A DNA stretch of 18,110 bases from Clostridium sp. CAG:921 (GCA_000433135.1 HF991993.1:6331-24440), one strand, 5' to 3'. Positions 8,160 through 15,497 are shown, counted from the stretch's first letter. Program-made: numbers and translations. The notes: generated by a model not told the origin, from the sequence alone.

Positions 8160-9506
8160 ATGAAATATAACAATATACAACAAGTACGTGATAACAACAG
8201 TACTATTTATTCTTTGATAAGCAATTTTATTTCTTCTTCCAATACAGAAGGGTTTATTTTAGATCCGGATGGTAACATAAAAATATCAGATCCTTATAAG
8301 AAAATTATAGCACTTGAGATTGAAAAAATACAAAGAATCTATCAGACTGAATTTCCAAGAGTAAATTATAAGGGAAATCCAAACATTAATATTCTAGCAT
8401 ATATTGGTAACAACTGTGATGCATGCTTTGGATATAAAGAAAATGCAATAAAGTATTCGTATGGCATAAAGAAAACATTTGAAGAGTTAAGACATGGAAA
8501 ATATAATGGTAAAAAGCTAGGATATACTATAGATAATAAAGGAAGAATATTATATAAAGAAAATGGAAATAATCAAAAATTAAAATGCAATCTTTTTGAA
8601 CAAGATGAGAGTGTCCCATACCTTTTAAAAGATGAAGAGGCAATTGAAAATGATTATGGTATCGAAACCGAACAGTTATATTTTTATTTAAATGAGTCAA
8701 AATATGAAAATTATTTTTTTAGTGTTATGCCACATGAATTAGGGCATGCTTTCGGATTTGGTACTGGATTATTTGAGGGATTAACAGAAGAGATATCAAG
8801 AGAAATATCTAAAAAATATAATTTAATCAATCTTCCTTTTGCAAGACAAGATTTTGTTAAATTTATACAAAGTATAGAAAAAATAATCGGTAGAGATAAT
8901 TTAGTTGAAAATGCTAATTTAAATAACAATAGTGTTGAAAATACAGATGAAATTTCAAAACTAATTGGAGATAAAGCAAATCCAGAACTCAGTAGATCAT
9001 TTTGCGAATTGATGTATTTGCTTAATTCTCAAAACAAACTACTAGAAGAAATAAAAAAAGATAAATTCGATGATATTTTGTTAAAAAAGGTAGAAAATGG
9101 GGAATTAAACATTAATGAAGCAAGAAGATTATCTCAAGTTCATTTTGAAGAAACCGGATATAATAAAAAAATTTCAGACTCCAATAGAGTGCTAAATCAG
9201 TGTTTTTCAAAAGCGTCTCTAATGTTAGATGAATACATAAAAAATAATCCAGATAAAGTCTATGAACTTGGATCAAGTGAATATACATCTAATTTAGACT
9301 ATAGCCATATCATTGAAGCACAAGAAAATGAGATTTCTGTTTTAAAAGATTTACTAAAAGACCTGATTGTTGAAAAAGACTCTAAAAACTCCTTTTTTGC
9401 ATCATTAAGTGAATTGGTAAACGATGAATGTGAAACCTTAATACAATCTAATGATAATATATCTAGTGAAAGTCATGAAAAAATAAAAATAGAAAATTTA
9501 AAATAA
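8160..9506 (+). CDS. putative zinc metallopeptidase-like protein (HELGH...EGLTEE), cytoplasmic
   Basis: The 448-residue protein is not a recognised family member. The informative part is PHELGHAFGFGTGLFEGLTE: H192 and H196 with E193 form an HExxH zinc motif, and E206 in the EGLTE segment (or E210) could be the third ligand, as in gluzincin-type enzymes. There is no signal peptide or membrane helix, so it should act in the cytoplasm unless exported by another route. The C-terminal half is helical and rich in Asn, Lys and Glu. An AGGTGA ribosome binding site precedes the ATG. Alternatives are an inactive relative or a peptide-binding protein. Confidence 0.6.
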   Translation: MKYNNIQQVRDNNSTIYSLISNFISSSNTEGFILDPDGNIKISDPYKKIIALEIEKIQRIYQTEFPRVNYKGNPNINILAYIGNNCDACFGYKENAIKYSYGIKKTFEELRHGKYNGKKLGYTIDNKGRILYKENGNNQKLKCNLFEQDESVPYLLKDEEAIENDYGIETEQLYFYLNESKYENYFFSVMPHELGHAFGFGTGLFEGLTEEISREISKKYNLINLPFARQDFVKFIQSIEKIIGRDNLVENANLNNNSVENTDEISKLIGDKANPELSRSFCELMYLLNSQNKLLEEIKKDKFDDILLKKVENGELNINEARRLSQVHFEETGYNKKISDSNRVLNQCFSKASLMLDEYIKNNPDKVYELGSSEYTSNLDYSHIIEAQENEISVLKDLLKDLIVEKDSKNSFFASLSELVNDECETLIQSNDNISSESHEKIKIENLK

Positions 9507-9524
9507 TATAAAAAGCAAAACGAA

Positions 9525-9566
9525 GGCTATAGTTACAATAATCATGTTATAAATGTAACTATAGCC
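9525..9566. terminator. probable terminator hairpin, convergent region
   Basis: GGCTATAGTTACA and TGTAACTATAGCC form a perfect 13-bp stem around a 16-nt loop. It lies between the plus-strand gene ending at 9506 and the minus-strand gene ending at 9610. The flanking T-runs are interrupted on both strands, so termination strength is uncertain, but position and stem favour a bidirectional terminator. Confidence 0.65.
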
Positions 9567-9609
9567 CTATATTTTATGGTTGTACAATTAATTATAACTT
9601 TACCAATAG

Positions 9610-10077
9610 CTATTTTTTAAAATATTTAAATGCCATAACTATTCCATAAAACCAAAACCAAAGCGTTACCAAAAATGTAAAAAAATCACCAGATTTTATT
9701 AAAGTATAATCAATTACTATAAGCACGCCAAACAAAAATGTTAAAAAGATTATTGCATATATTTTCAAGAAAGCTTTATCAGCCATATTCAACTTAGTAT
9801 GAACTTTAAATACCCCATCTGCTGAATCTTTTTTTGATATCATTCCTTTTATTACATTAATTGACTTTAACAACCTAATAATTCCAATTACCAAAGAAAT
9901 TGTCCCAAGAATAATAAATATGACTATAACCGTTCTTACAAAAATATTTTGAATTTCGACAAAAATTTTTATAAATAATAAAGAAAATAGGCATTCACTA
10001 ATTATATTTTTCAAGCTATACCATGCTTCATATTTCCACGAAACTAAATTTTCATTTATTTCATCAGTATTTTTCAT
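9610..10077 (-). CDS. small four-helix membrane protein, tandem paralogue 1
   Basis: This 155-residue protein of unknown function has four hydrophobic segments (about residues 22-42, 48-70, 103-124 and 132-152). A cytoplasmic-looking loop of about 30 residues between helices 2 and 3 contains IIRLLKSINVIKGM and VFKVHTKLNMADK. It is clearly related to its upstream neighbour at 10324-10794: both have NEN-x-x-SW near the N-terminus, IIRLLK(S/A)IN(V/I), and FK(V/T)H-x-x-LN-x-AD. An AGGTGA ribosome binding site precedes the ATG. A terminator between the two genes suggests separate transcription. No catalytic motif is visible. Confidence 0.7.
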   Translation of the reverse strand: MKNTDEINENLVSWKYEAWYSLKNIISECLFSLLFIKIFVEIQNIFVRTVIVIFIILGTISLVIGIIRLLKSINVIKGMISKKDSADGVFKVHTKLNMADKAFLKIYAIIFLTFLFGVLIVIDYTLIKSGDFFTFLVTLWFWFYGIVMAFKYFKK

Positions 10078-10181
10078 TACTATTTCACCTAACCTTTTAA
10101 AAATGCTAAAATACTTTATTTAATATTGTATATAATACTAACATAATTATGTAAAATATTCAAGTTATTAAACAGTAAAGA

Positions 10182-10230
10182 AATTAAGTTACAAAATATA
10201 ATGAAATAAATATATAATTAAGTTACAAAA
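10182..10230. repeat. 15-bp direct repeat upstream of membrane protein gene
   Basis: AATTAAGTTACAAAA occurs at 10182-10196 and again at 10216-10230 (period 34 bp), in the spacer upstream of the gene starting at 10077. It could be a pair of regulator binding sites. Confidence 0.4.
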
Positions 10231-10231
10231 A

Positions 10232-10300
10232 TCAAAAAATAAGACTGTAGTAAAAATTAAAATAATTATTTATATTTTAATTTTTTAACACTACAATCTG
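10232..10300 (-). terminator. long terminator hairpin after tandem paralogue 2
   Basis: On the minus strand GATTGTAGT pairs with ACTACAGTC (one mismatch), and an inner AT helix extends it. T-rich sequence (TTATTTTTTG) follows. It starts about 24 nt past the stop at 10324. Confidence 0.65.
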
Positions 10301-10323
10301 CATTGTTAATTCTTTATTAAAAA

Positions 10324-10794
10324 CTATCCTTTTAATTTCTTACGTATAATTTCTATTCCCACTATCCAAAACAAAATTGAAAATGCTAGAAACATAAATT
10401 GTCCATCTCTTATAAAAATGTAATCTACAAACATGAGAAACCCAAACCAAAATATTGAAAACCCAATTACATATATTTTTGAAAAGATATTATCTGCTTT
10501 ATTTAAGTTATCATGAGTTTTAAATATTTCATCGCTAGAAATATTTTTTGCTTTCAGTTGCCTTACTATGTTTATAGCTTTTAACAATCTAATAATTGAT
10601 ATTATTAGTACAGCTAAGCCACAAATAACAAATGGAACTATAGCAATTTTTGTCGCCGTATTTGCTCCTTTTACAAAAATCCATGTACAGATTCCACTAA
10701 ATATTACTCCTACTATTATACCGTATATACTATAACATGCTTGATATATCCAAGAAGCAATATTTTCATTTGTTTTTTTCGTATCTTTTTCCAT
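10324..10794 (-). CDS. small four-helix membrane protein, tandem paralogue 2
   Basis: This 156-residue protein of unknown function is the paralogue of the gene at 9610-10077. It has the same four-segment topology and the same loop motifs (IIRLLKAINIVRQL, IFKTHDNLNKADN), with a conserved N-terminal NENIASWIYQACYS. The start is well supported by AGGAGG five bases before the ATG. The pair most likely arose by tandem duplication followed by substantial divergence. The upstream spacer (10795-11008), between this gene and the yabG 3' end, is AT-rich and shows no clear feature. Confidence 0.7.
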   Translation of the reverse strand: MEKDTKKTNENIASWIYQACYSIYGIIVGVIFSGICTWIFVKGANTATKIAIVPFVICGLAVLIISIIRLLKAINIVRQLKAKNISSDEIFKTHDNLNKADNIFSKIYVIGFSIFWFGFLMFVDYIFIRDGQFMFLAFSILFWIVGIEIIRKKLKG

Positions 10795-11008
10795 TATTCC
10801 TCCTAAAAATTATAAAAATATTAATAATTAAAGCTACATATTTTTATAAAATTCCTACATATACATGCTATCATAAATAAAAAAAATATACAATATTTAT
10901 ATTAACAATTCAAGAACATTCTCCTCAAAATAAAAAATACCACAGATATTCTTAGCAAAAATACATAATAAAATCAACTATAATGCATTTAATTTTATGT
11001 TTTAATTT

Positions 11009-11790
11009 TTAAATACCAGGCATTCCAACTCTATATTGTCCCTTAGTTTGTAAACCACCTATTCCATTTATTCCTTCTCTTGTATTACTTAGTATATTTT
11101 CAAGTGGTACATACTCATCTACTGGAGTTAAAGCAATAGTTTGTGCTACTATCATTGGATCCATCATATCAATTAATACTCTTTTTGGTGCACTAGCAAA
11201 ATTAGCTCCAGCTGAAATTAAAGCCTCGTAATAACTTTGACAGGCACCAGCAAATATTACCAAATTATCTAAATTATGTTCATATCTCCTTGCTTCTAAT
11301 ACTCCTTGCAAATAATATTTTGAATTTTTATAATTTTCAATATTATATATATCATTTCTTTTTCTTAAAAAAGCATCATGACCAGTTAGTATTAATATAT
11401 TAGGCCTTATTTTTTGAAGCAGTCCATATACTTGCTTATATTGTTCACTTTCGGGAATATTATATGTATAAGCAATAAGTCCCATATTTTTATAGTTTTC
11501 TTTACATTTTTGTGTATATTCAGGATCTCCATCAATGTGTAATATAATTCCCGGCTTTTTTAGAACTGCTTCTCTCTTAAAAAAATTTGGATTTTCATCC
11601 TCTTTTTTGATGTCATTTCCATACATATTTTGATTAAATCCATTATTCTTACTATACATACTACTTTTCTTGTTCATATTCATATAGCATCTATTAACTC
11701 TTACTCTTCTTGACAATTCATCATTTTTGTTTCTTCTTTCAGCTTCCTCATCTGATATATGCTTTAAATCATACTCAGGAGCATCTGCTA
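11009..11790 (-). CDS. yabG: sporulation-specific protease YabG, C-terminal segment of a split gene
   Basis: This segment encodes all but the first ~43 residues of YabG, the mother-cell protease that processes spore coat and cortex proteins. Recognisable parts are PGIILHIDGDPEYTQKC, ILILTGHDAFLRKR and VIFAGACQSYYEALISAGAN. The His of TGHD (residue 179 in the rejoined protein) and the Cys of GACQ (residue 225) correspond to residues reported as catalytic in this family. The frame has no proper start: it enters from the attL core (codons for IADAPEYDLKHIS) and meets a stop (11816-11818) inside the element. An in-frame TTG at 11714-11716 has no good ribosome binding site and would lose the conserved N-terminus. 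Joined to 15628-15758 it gives an in-frame 301-residue protein; Bacillus YabG is about 290. Confidence 0.93.
11784..11790. other. attL-type junction core of the yabG element
   Basis: TCTGCTA on the plus strand is repeated exactly at 15628-15634. It marks where the yabG sequence ends and element sequence begins. To its left AGCA makes a small palindrome with the core (AGCA-TC-TGCT), placing the likely crossover dinucleotide at TC (11784-11785). The element-side arm is TCTGGTGAC at 11797-11805. Confidence 0.8.
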
Positions 11791-11811
11791 TTATTGTCTG
11801 GTGACAACTTT

Positions 11812-13560
11812 TTATTTAATTTTTTCTAAAATACTAATCAAAAAATTTTTTTCACTCTCATCTATTTTATTAATTGATAAATTTACTTCAATCTTTTCTG
11901 TTTGGCTATTATAATATGCACTCTCTATAAGTAAATTCATTATATATCTTTTTGTTTTTAGATCATATTCATCAAATACATCAAAACAGTTGTCAACAAT
12001 TTCTAATATATTCAAATTTTCTTTTGATATATTTTTATTTTCCTGTATCTGGCAGTTGTTGATATTACAATTTTTTTTCATTTTTTCTTGTATATTCTCA
12101 TTTTGCTTATTTAATCTAATTATTTCCTCATTTATAACATTCACCAATGAAGAATCAATATATTTAACCTTTCCAACTAAACTATTTATTTCGTATTTAT
12201 TTTTTTCATATTGTTTTTTTAATTTTATAATTTCTTCATCTTCTCTTTTAATATTTTTAGATATTGACATTTTTTTTAATTCTTTATATATTTCAGAATT
12301 TTGTACAAATATATTTTTCAAAACATTTAATATTTCATTATCAATAAAATCTCCCTTTACATTTTTTGAATTGCACTTTATTTTTCTTGACTTTTCTTTT
12401 AGTACACAAGAATAATAATATGAAATAGTACCATCTTTCTTCTTATTTCCACTATTTTTAGGTCTCATATATGATCCACAGTCCTTACATCTTAATATTC
12501 CCACCATAATAGTATTTTTATTTGAATCTGTAACAGCTCTATATTTTTTGTCTGCATTTTTTTCTAATAAAACTTGAACATTAATAAAATCTCTGCCAGA
12601 AATTTGACCTTGATGTAATCCAACAGCCACAATCCATTCCTCAATAGGTAAAATTTTATTATCTTTTGTTTTATTATATGCAATTAATCCATATTTCCCA
12701 TTAAATTTATCCCTTCCATCATTTTCGAAAAAAATATGGATTCCTTTATTATTGCAATATTCTAATATATCATTATCATTTTTTACATATACTAAATTAG
12801 TAAGTATCCTTCTTAATGTAAATGTACTATAATATACTCCTTTTCTGGTTTTTATATTATTTTGTATTAGGTATGTTTCTAATTTTACTAATGATTTTAG
12901 TTCTAAATATTTTGAAAATATTATATCTATATCTTTCATTTCATCCTTATTAGTTATTAATTTACAAGCTTTTTTTACTCTATTTTCAATAAAATCATCA
13001 GAATTTTTTTCACACACTGTTACTTTTTCATACCTTTTTACACTGTAACCTGTCGGTGTATATCCACCAAGCCATATTCCAGTTTTAGCTAATTCCAACA
13101 TATTATCTCTTATTCTTTCAGCAATCACTTCTCTTTCTAATTGTGCAAATACTGATGCAATATACATCATAGCTCTTCCAATTGGTGTTTTAGTATCAAA
13201 TTGCTCTTTTATTGATATAAAACTAGTATTAAGTTTATTTAATTCATTCACTAAATAAGAAAAATCTGCTAAATTTCTACTAATTCGATCTAATCTATAA
13301 CAAATAAGTATATCATAAGGTTCATTTCTTTCATCATCTAAAAGCTTTTGAAATTGAGGTCTTTTAAAACTACCACCCGAGAAACCTTCATCTTCATATA
13401 TTGCAATTTCTGTATCATATAAATCTTTTGGATAATGTAAGTTTATATAATTTAATGATAATTCAACTTGATTTCCTACTGAATCACCTTTATCTGTATA
13501 TTTAGATTTTCTAGAATAAATTGCAATTCTTTTTTTCACTTTCACTTCATCACTCTCCAT
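11812..13560 (-). CDS. large serine recombinase of the yabG element
   Basis: This large serine recombinase (582 residues from the chosen ATG) carries an N-terminal resolvase domain (about 10-155) with catalytic S19 in IYSRKS and the RLDRISR motif (89-95). EREVIAERIR (142-151) lies in the linker helix. A Recombinase domain (about 160-280) follows, then a zinc ribbon (C358, C361, C385, C396) and a coiled-coil region. It appears intact. The stop is only 22 nt from the attL core, the usual position for a recombinase beside its attachment site. The start is uncertain: a TTG at 13566 has AGGT 8 nt upstream, the ATG at 13560 is used here, and a GTG at 13545 lies 7 nt after GGAGAG. Its expected role is excising the element to restore yabG. 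Confidence 0.92.
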   Translation of the reverse strand: MESDEVKVKKRIAIYSRKSKYTDKGDSVGNQVELSLNYINLHYPKDLYDTEIAIYEDEGFSGGSFKRPQFQKLLDDERNEPYDILICYRLDRISRNLADFSYLVNELNKLNTSFISIKEQFDTKTPIGRAMMYIASVFAQLEREVIAERIRDNMLELAKTGIWLGGYTPTGYSVKRYEKVTVCEKNSDDFIENRVKKACKLITNKDEMKDIDIIFSKYLELKSLVKLETYLIQNNIKTRKGVYYSTFTLRRILTNLVYVKNDNDILEYCNNKGIHIFFENDGRDKFNGKYGLIAYNKTKDNKILPIEEWIVAVGLHQGQISGRDFINVQVLLEKNADKKYRAVTDSNKNTIMVGILRCKDCGSYMRPKNSGNKKKDGTISYYYSCVLKEKSRKIKCNSKNVKGDFIDNEILNVLKNIFVQNSEIYKELKKMSISKNIKREDEEIIKLKKQYEKNKYEINSLVGKVKYIDSSLVNVINEEIIRLNKQNENIQEKMKKNCNINNCQIQENKNISKENLNILEIVDNCFDVFDEYDLKTKRYIMNLLIESAYYNSQTEKIEVNLSINKIDESEKNFLISILEKIK

Positions 13561-13578
13561 ATACAAATTTTATTACCT

Positions 13579-13608
13579 AATATTTGTATATACAAATGTA
13601 CAAATATT
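13579..13608. repeat. inverted repeat cluster between small ORF and recombinase
   Basis: AATATTTGTA (13579-13588) and TACAAATATT (13599-13608) are perfect 10-bp arms, with another TACAAAT inside (13591-13597) and one more at 13562-13568. The hairpin covers the stop of the small ORF and lies directly before the recombinase ribosome binding site, so it could control recombinase translation or bind a regulator. Confidence 0.5.
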
Positions 13609-13768
13609 AATTTTTTTCTAAATAATCTAAAATTTTATTATATATCTCTTTCTTTTTTTCAAATTCTACCTCAAGATTTTCTATTTGTGTTTTAATAAAA
13701 AGAGCTTTTATATAAGCAATATTATTTATATAATTATCATTAGTAGGATAATTTACTTTTACATCCAT
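13607..13768 (-). CDS. 53-residue protein upstream of the recombinase; candidate excision factor
   Basis: This small ORF starts MDVKVNYPTNDNYINNIAYI and ends in a charged helix (ENLEVEFEKKKEIYNKILDY) likely to form a coiled coil. It has a GAGGG ribosome binding site 5 nt before the ATG and is followed by the recombinase on the same strand. No known family was recognised. Large serine recombinases need a recombination directionality factor to excise, and these are often small, unrelated proteins encoded beside the recombinase (SprB of SPbeta is 58 residues). Size, position and the sigma-E-like promoter make this the best candidate on the element, but function is inferred. It could instead be a regulator or non-functional. 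Confidence 0.6.
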   Translation of the reverse strand: MDVKVNYPTNDNYINNIAYIKALFIKTQIENLEVEFEKKKEIYNKILDYLEKN

Positions 13769-13784
13769 AATTTCCCTCTATAAA

Positions 13785-13813
13785 AATTTATGATAAGTAA
13801 AATATTAATATTC
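13785..13813 (-). promoter_or_regulatory. candidate sigma-E (mother-cell) promoter for small ORF and recombinase
   Basis: On the minus strand GAATATT (13807-13813) is 14 bp before CATAAATT (13785-13792). These match the Bacillus sigma-E boxes (kmATATT, CATACAhT) at every position but one. It sits between a terminator and the small ORF, where a promoter is required. A caveat is that the predicted start (about 13778) would leave a very short leader, with the ribosome binding site almost at the 5' end. Confidence 0.5.
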
Positions 13814-13835
13814 ATATTTTCAGTTTTTTGAGTAT

Positions 13836-13868
13836 AAAAAAATGAGCTGAAAATACGCTCATTTTTTT
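13836..13868. terminator. bidirectional terminator after the cysteine peptidase gene
   Basis: AATGAGC and GCTCATT stems around a 9-nt loop carry T-runs on both strands. It lies 50 nt past the stop of the peptidase gene and isolates the small ORF-recombinase unit from upstream transcription. Confidence 0.85.
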
Positions 13869-13918
13869 TAAAACTTTTTTACCTAATCATATTTTATAGT
13901 AAATTTAGTTTTTGTAAA

Positions 13919-14590
13919 CTATTTTAAGTAAATATGGACTGATGTCATATTCATATTACTACTATTAAAATTAATCCAAGTATATTCAGGTGCACTCCAC
14001 CCAGTACATGTATATAACTGTTTTATTCCGTCCATGACACGGTAACCAAGAACTAGATATCCATGATTATTATAGCTCATTATGACTGGGTATCCAAATT
14101 TTAAATCTCTTGTAACATCAGACCAAAGATTTAAAAGATATTTATCATAACTGAAACCGTAACCAGCATTTTCTACATATGATTTTAAAGCACTCGGTAT
14201 TTTATTTAAATCACTACCATTTGATATGCTATATCCTAATCTAGCACAAATATCATCATACATACTTTGTGTTATTGTTCCAAAATATAAATTACCATAT
14301 CCTAAACTTTTATAGTAAGATAACACATTTGCTAATAACGTTGGTCCACAGTTATTACCATACTGATATTGTGAAAAATCACTTGTATGGTACCTAGTAA
14401 AACTATTATAATTAAGTAAAAAAATCTGGTCTGTCACGGTGAATTGTGATGCAAAGTGTTCATCAATTATCTTTACAATTTCAGTGCTATAATTTGTTTC
14501 ATTTGCATAAGCAGGTACTATATCTAATGACACAAAAATAACAAAGATAGTAACAAAAGCTCGCCGCATCGCGTTTAAAATAGATTCCAT
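13919..14590 (-). CDS. secreted papain/C39-like cysteine peptidase, element cargo
   Basis: The 223-residue protein has a signal peptide (basic MRRAFVTIFVIF region, probable cleavage after AYA near residue 29). The mature part contains GNNCGPTLLANVLSYY with C81 as likely nucleophile, and NNHGYLVLGYRV with H176 as likely catalytic histidine, the pattern of C39-like secreted peptidases; Q76 may help form the oxyanion hole. No other domain is present. It is translated from AGGAGG before the ATG and has its own extended -10 promoter upstream. The target is unknown: other roles of this fold include bacteriocin-leader cleavage and host- or wall-protein cleavage. It has no obvious part in excision, so it is best seen as cargo. 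Confidence 0.75.
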   Translation of the reverse strand: MESILNAMRRAFVTIFVIFVSLDIVPAYANETNYSTEIVKIIDEHFASQFTVTDQIFLLNYNSFTRYHTSDFSQYQYGNNCGPTLLANVLSYYKSLGYGNLYFGTITQSMYDDICARLGYSISNGSDLNKIPSALKSYVENAGYGFSYDKYLLNLWSDVTRDLKFGYPVIMSYNNHGYLVLGYRVMDGIKQLYTCTGWSAPEYTWINFNSSNMNMTSVHIYLK

Positions 14591-14643
14591 ATTAAATCCT
14601 CCTAATTATATTCAAATTTTCAATTTATACCATTTCTTGTATT

Positions 14644-14667
14644 TTAAGGTCCATGTATTATATACAT
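14644..14667 (-). CDS. possible 7-residue leader peptide (MYIIHGP)
   Basis: ATG at 14667 opens a seven-codon ORF ending in TAA. It is preceded by AGGAGG at ideal 5-nt spacing, stronger than most sites in the window. It lies between the promoter and the peptidase gene, so it could be an upstream regulatory ORF. It may equally be the remnant of a longer gene. Confidence 0.35.
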   Translation of the reverse strand: MYIIHGP

Positions 14668-14717
14668 TTTTTCCTCCTATAAACATTATTTAATGCTTAT
14701 TATTTATTTTTTATTAA

Positions 14718-14746
14718 ATTATACCATTAACATATAATTAATTAAA
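14718..14746 (-). promoter_or_regulatory. extended -10 promoter of the cysteine peptidase gene
   Basis: On the minus strand TGGTATAAT gives a perfect TATAAT with a TGn extension (14718-14726). A weak TTTAAT -35 is 17 bp upstream. The spacer 14747-14858 holds one small palindrome (AGTTTG-CA-CAAACT near 14834) and nothing else recognised. Confidence 0.6.
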
Positions 14747-14858
14747 CATTTTCAACAATATTCGACAAAAGTAGACATCCTATTATTTCTAATATAACCT
14801 CTACATAAAACATTATGTAAAGTTTTTTATTTTAGTTTGCACAAACTATTCGATATAC

Positions 14859-15287
14859 CTAAAATACCATATTAGTATCGTATTTTATAATTATATCTTT
14901 TATATTATCAAATACATTATCATTAGTTTTATATATTTTGTTACCATTAATAACAATTTTTTTTCTACCAATATTAATATTTACTTTTTTATTATTTTTA
15001 GTATTTAATATTACTAATCTGCAAAAACCACCTATTATATCCTCATTATCAAATGATATGTCTACATTAGTATTCATCAAACTATTTAGTATAACGTTTA
15101 TATCCTTTTTATCTGTAATTAATACTTCTTTATTAGTCGATATATTTTTAACATAAATTTCTATATTATTAATATCTGTATTATGTTTATATACTCCATT
15201 TAAATCTATCTTTTTATGAGATAAGATATTAAATAAAAAGATTATCAACATCAATATTAATATAATTACAATAATTTTTCTTTTCAT
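14859..15287 (-). CDS. small membrane-anchored extracytoplasmic protein, element cargo
   Basis: The 142-residue product has a single N-terminal membrane segment (about residues 5-23: IIVIILILMLIIFLFNIL) and no lipobox. A small soluble domain follows, with strand-like repeats and a C-terminal IYKTNDNVFDNIKDIIIKY helix. It resembles short anchored proteins common in Clostridia, but no family was identified with confidence. GGAGG lies 7 nt before the ATG, and a good sigma-A promoter is upstream. It is inside the yabG element and upstream of the peptidase, but with a separate promoter. Function unknown. Confidence 0.6.
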   Translation of the reverse strand: MKRKIIVIILILMLIIFLFNILSHKKIDLNGVYKHNTDINNIEIYVKNISTNKEVLITDKKDINVILNSLMNTNVDISFDNEDIIGGFCRLVILNTKNNKKVNINIGRKKIVINGNKIYKTNDNVFDNIKDIIIKYDTNMVF

Positions 15288-15324
15288 ACTTTATCCTCCA
15301 AACAAAAATTAAAATGTTCGTATT

Positions 15325-15353
15325 ATTATATCAATAATATATTACATTTACAA
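15325..15353 (-). promoter_or_regulatory. sigma-A promoter of the anchored protein gene
   Basis: On the minus strand TTGTAA and a perfect TATAAT are spaced 17 bp, about 40 nt before the start codon at 15287. Confidence 0.65.
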
Positions 15354-15428
15354 TATTCAAATTTATTTTACAATAATTGTATACATAATATTTTATGTCT
15401 TGTTACATAAGTTCATAACCTTATTTTT

Positions 15429-15497
15429 TTATATATAATAACGTATTCTGCCTACTAAACCATTAATTTTAAAAAGCAAAATGCTTGGCTTGTCCAT
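15429..15497 (-). CDS. 22-residue ORF, possible gene remnant
   Basis: A short ORF (MDKPSILLFKINGLVGRI, then RYYI and stop) lies in the otherwise empty right end of the element (15354-15607). AGGGG and AGGT are upstream at poor spacing. The KINGLVGRIRY segment faintly recalls the N-terminus of some mobilisation relaxases, so it may be a degraded remnant; this is a weak impression only. Confidence 0.2.
   Translation of the reverse strand: MDKPSILLFKINGLVGRIRYYI

Noticed and set aside
11009..11716. yabG as a complete gene starting at an in-frame TTG (11716)
   Set aside because: The coding frame and YabG-like sequence continue upstream of the TTG to the recombination core, and there is no ribosome binding site; the true start is at 15758.
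11990..12415. Plus-strand 141-codon ORF within the recombinase
   Set aside because: It is the antisense of a well-supported recombinase gene; its Phe/Ile-rich translation is what Lys/Asn-rich AT DNA gives on the other strand.
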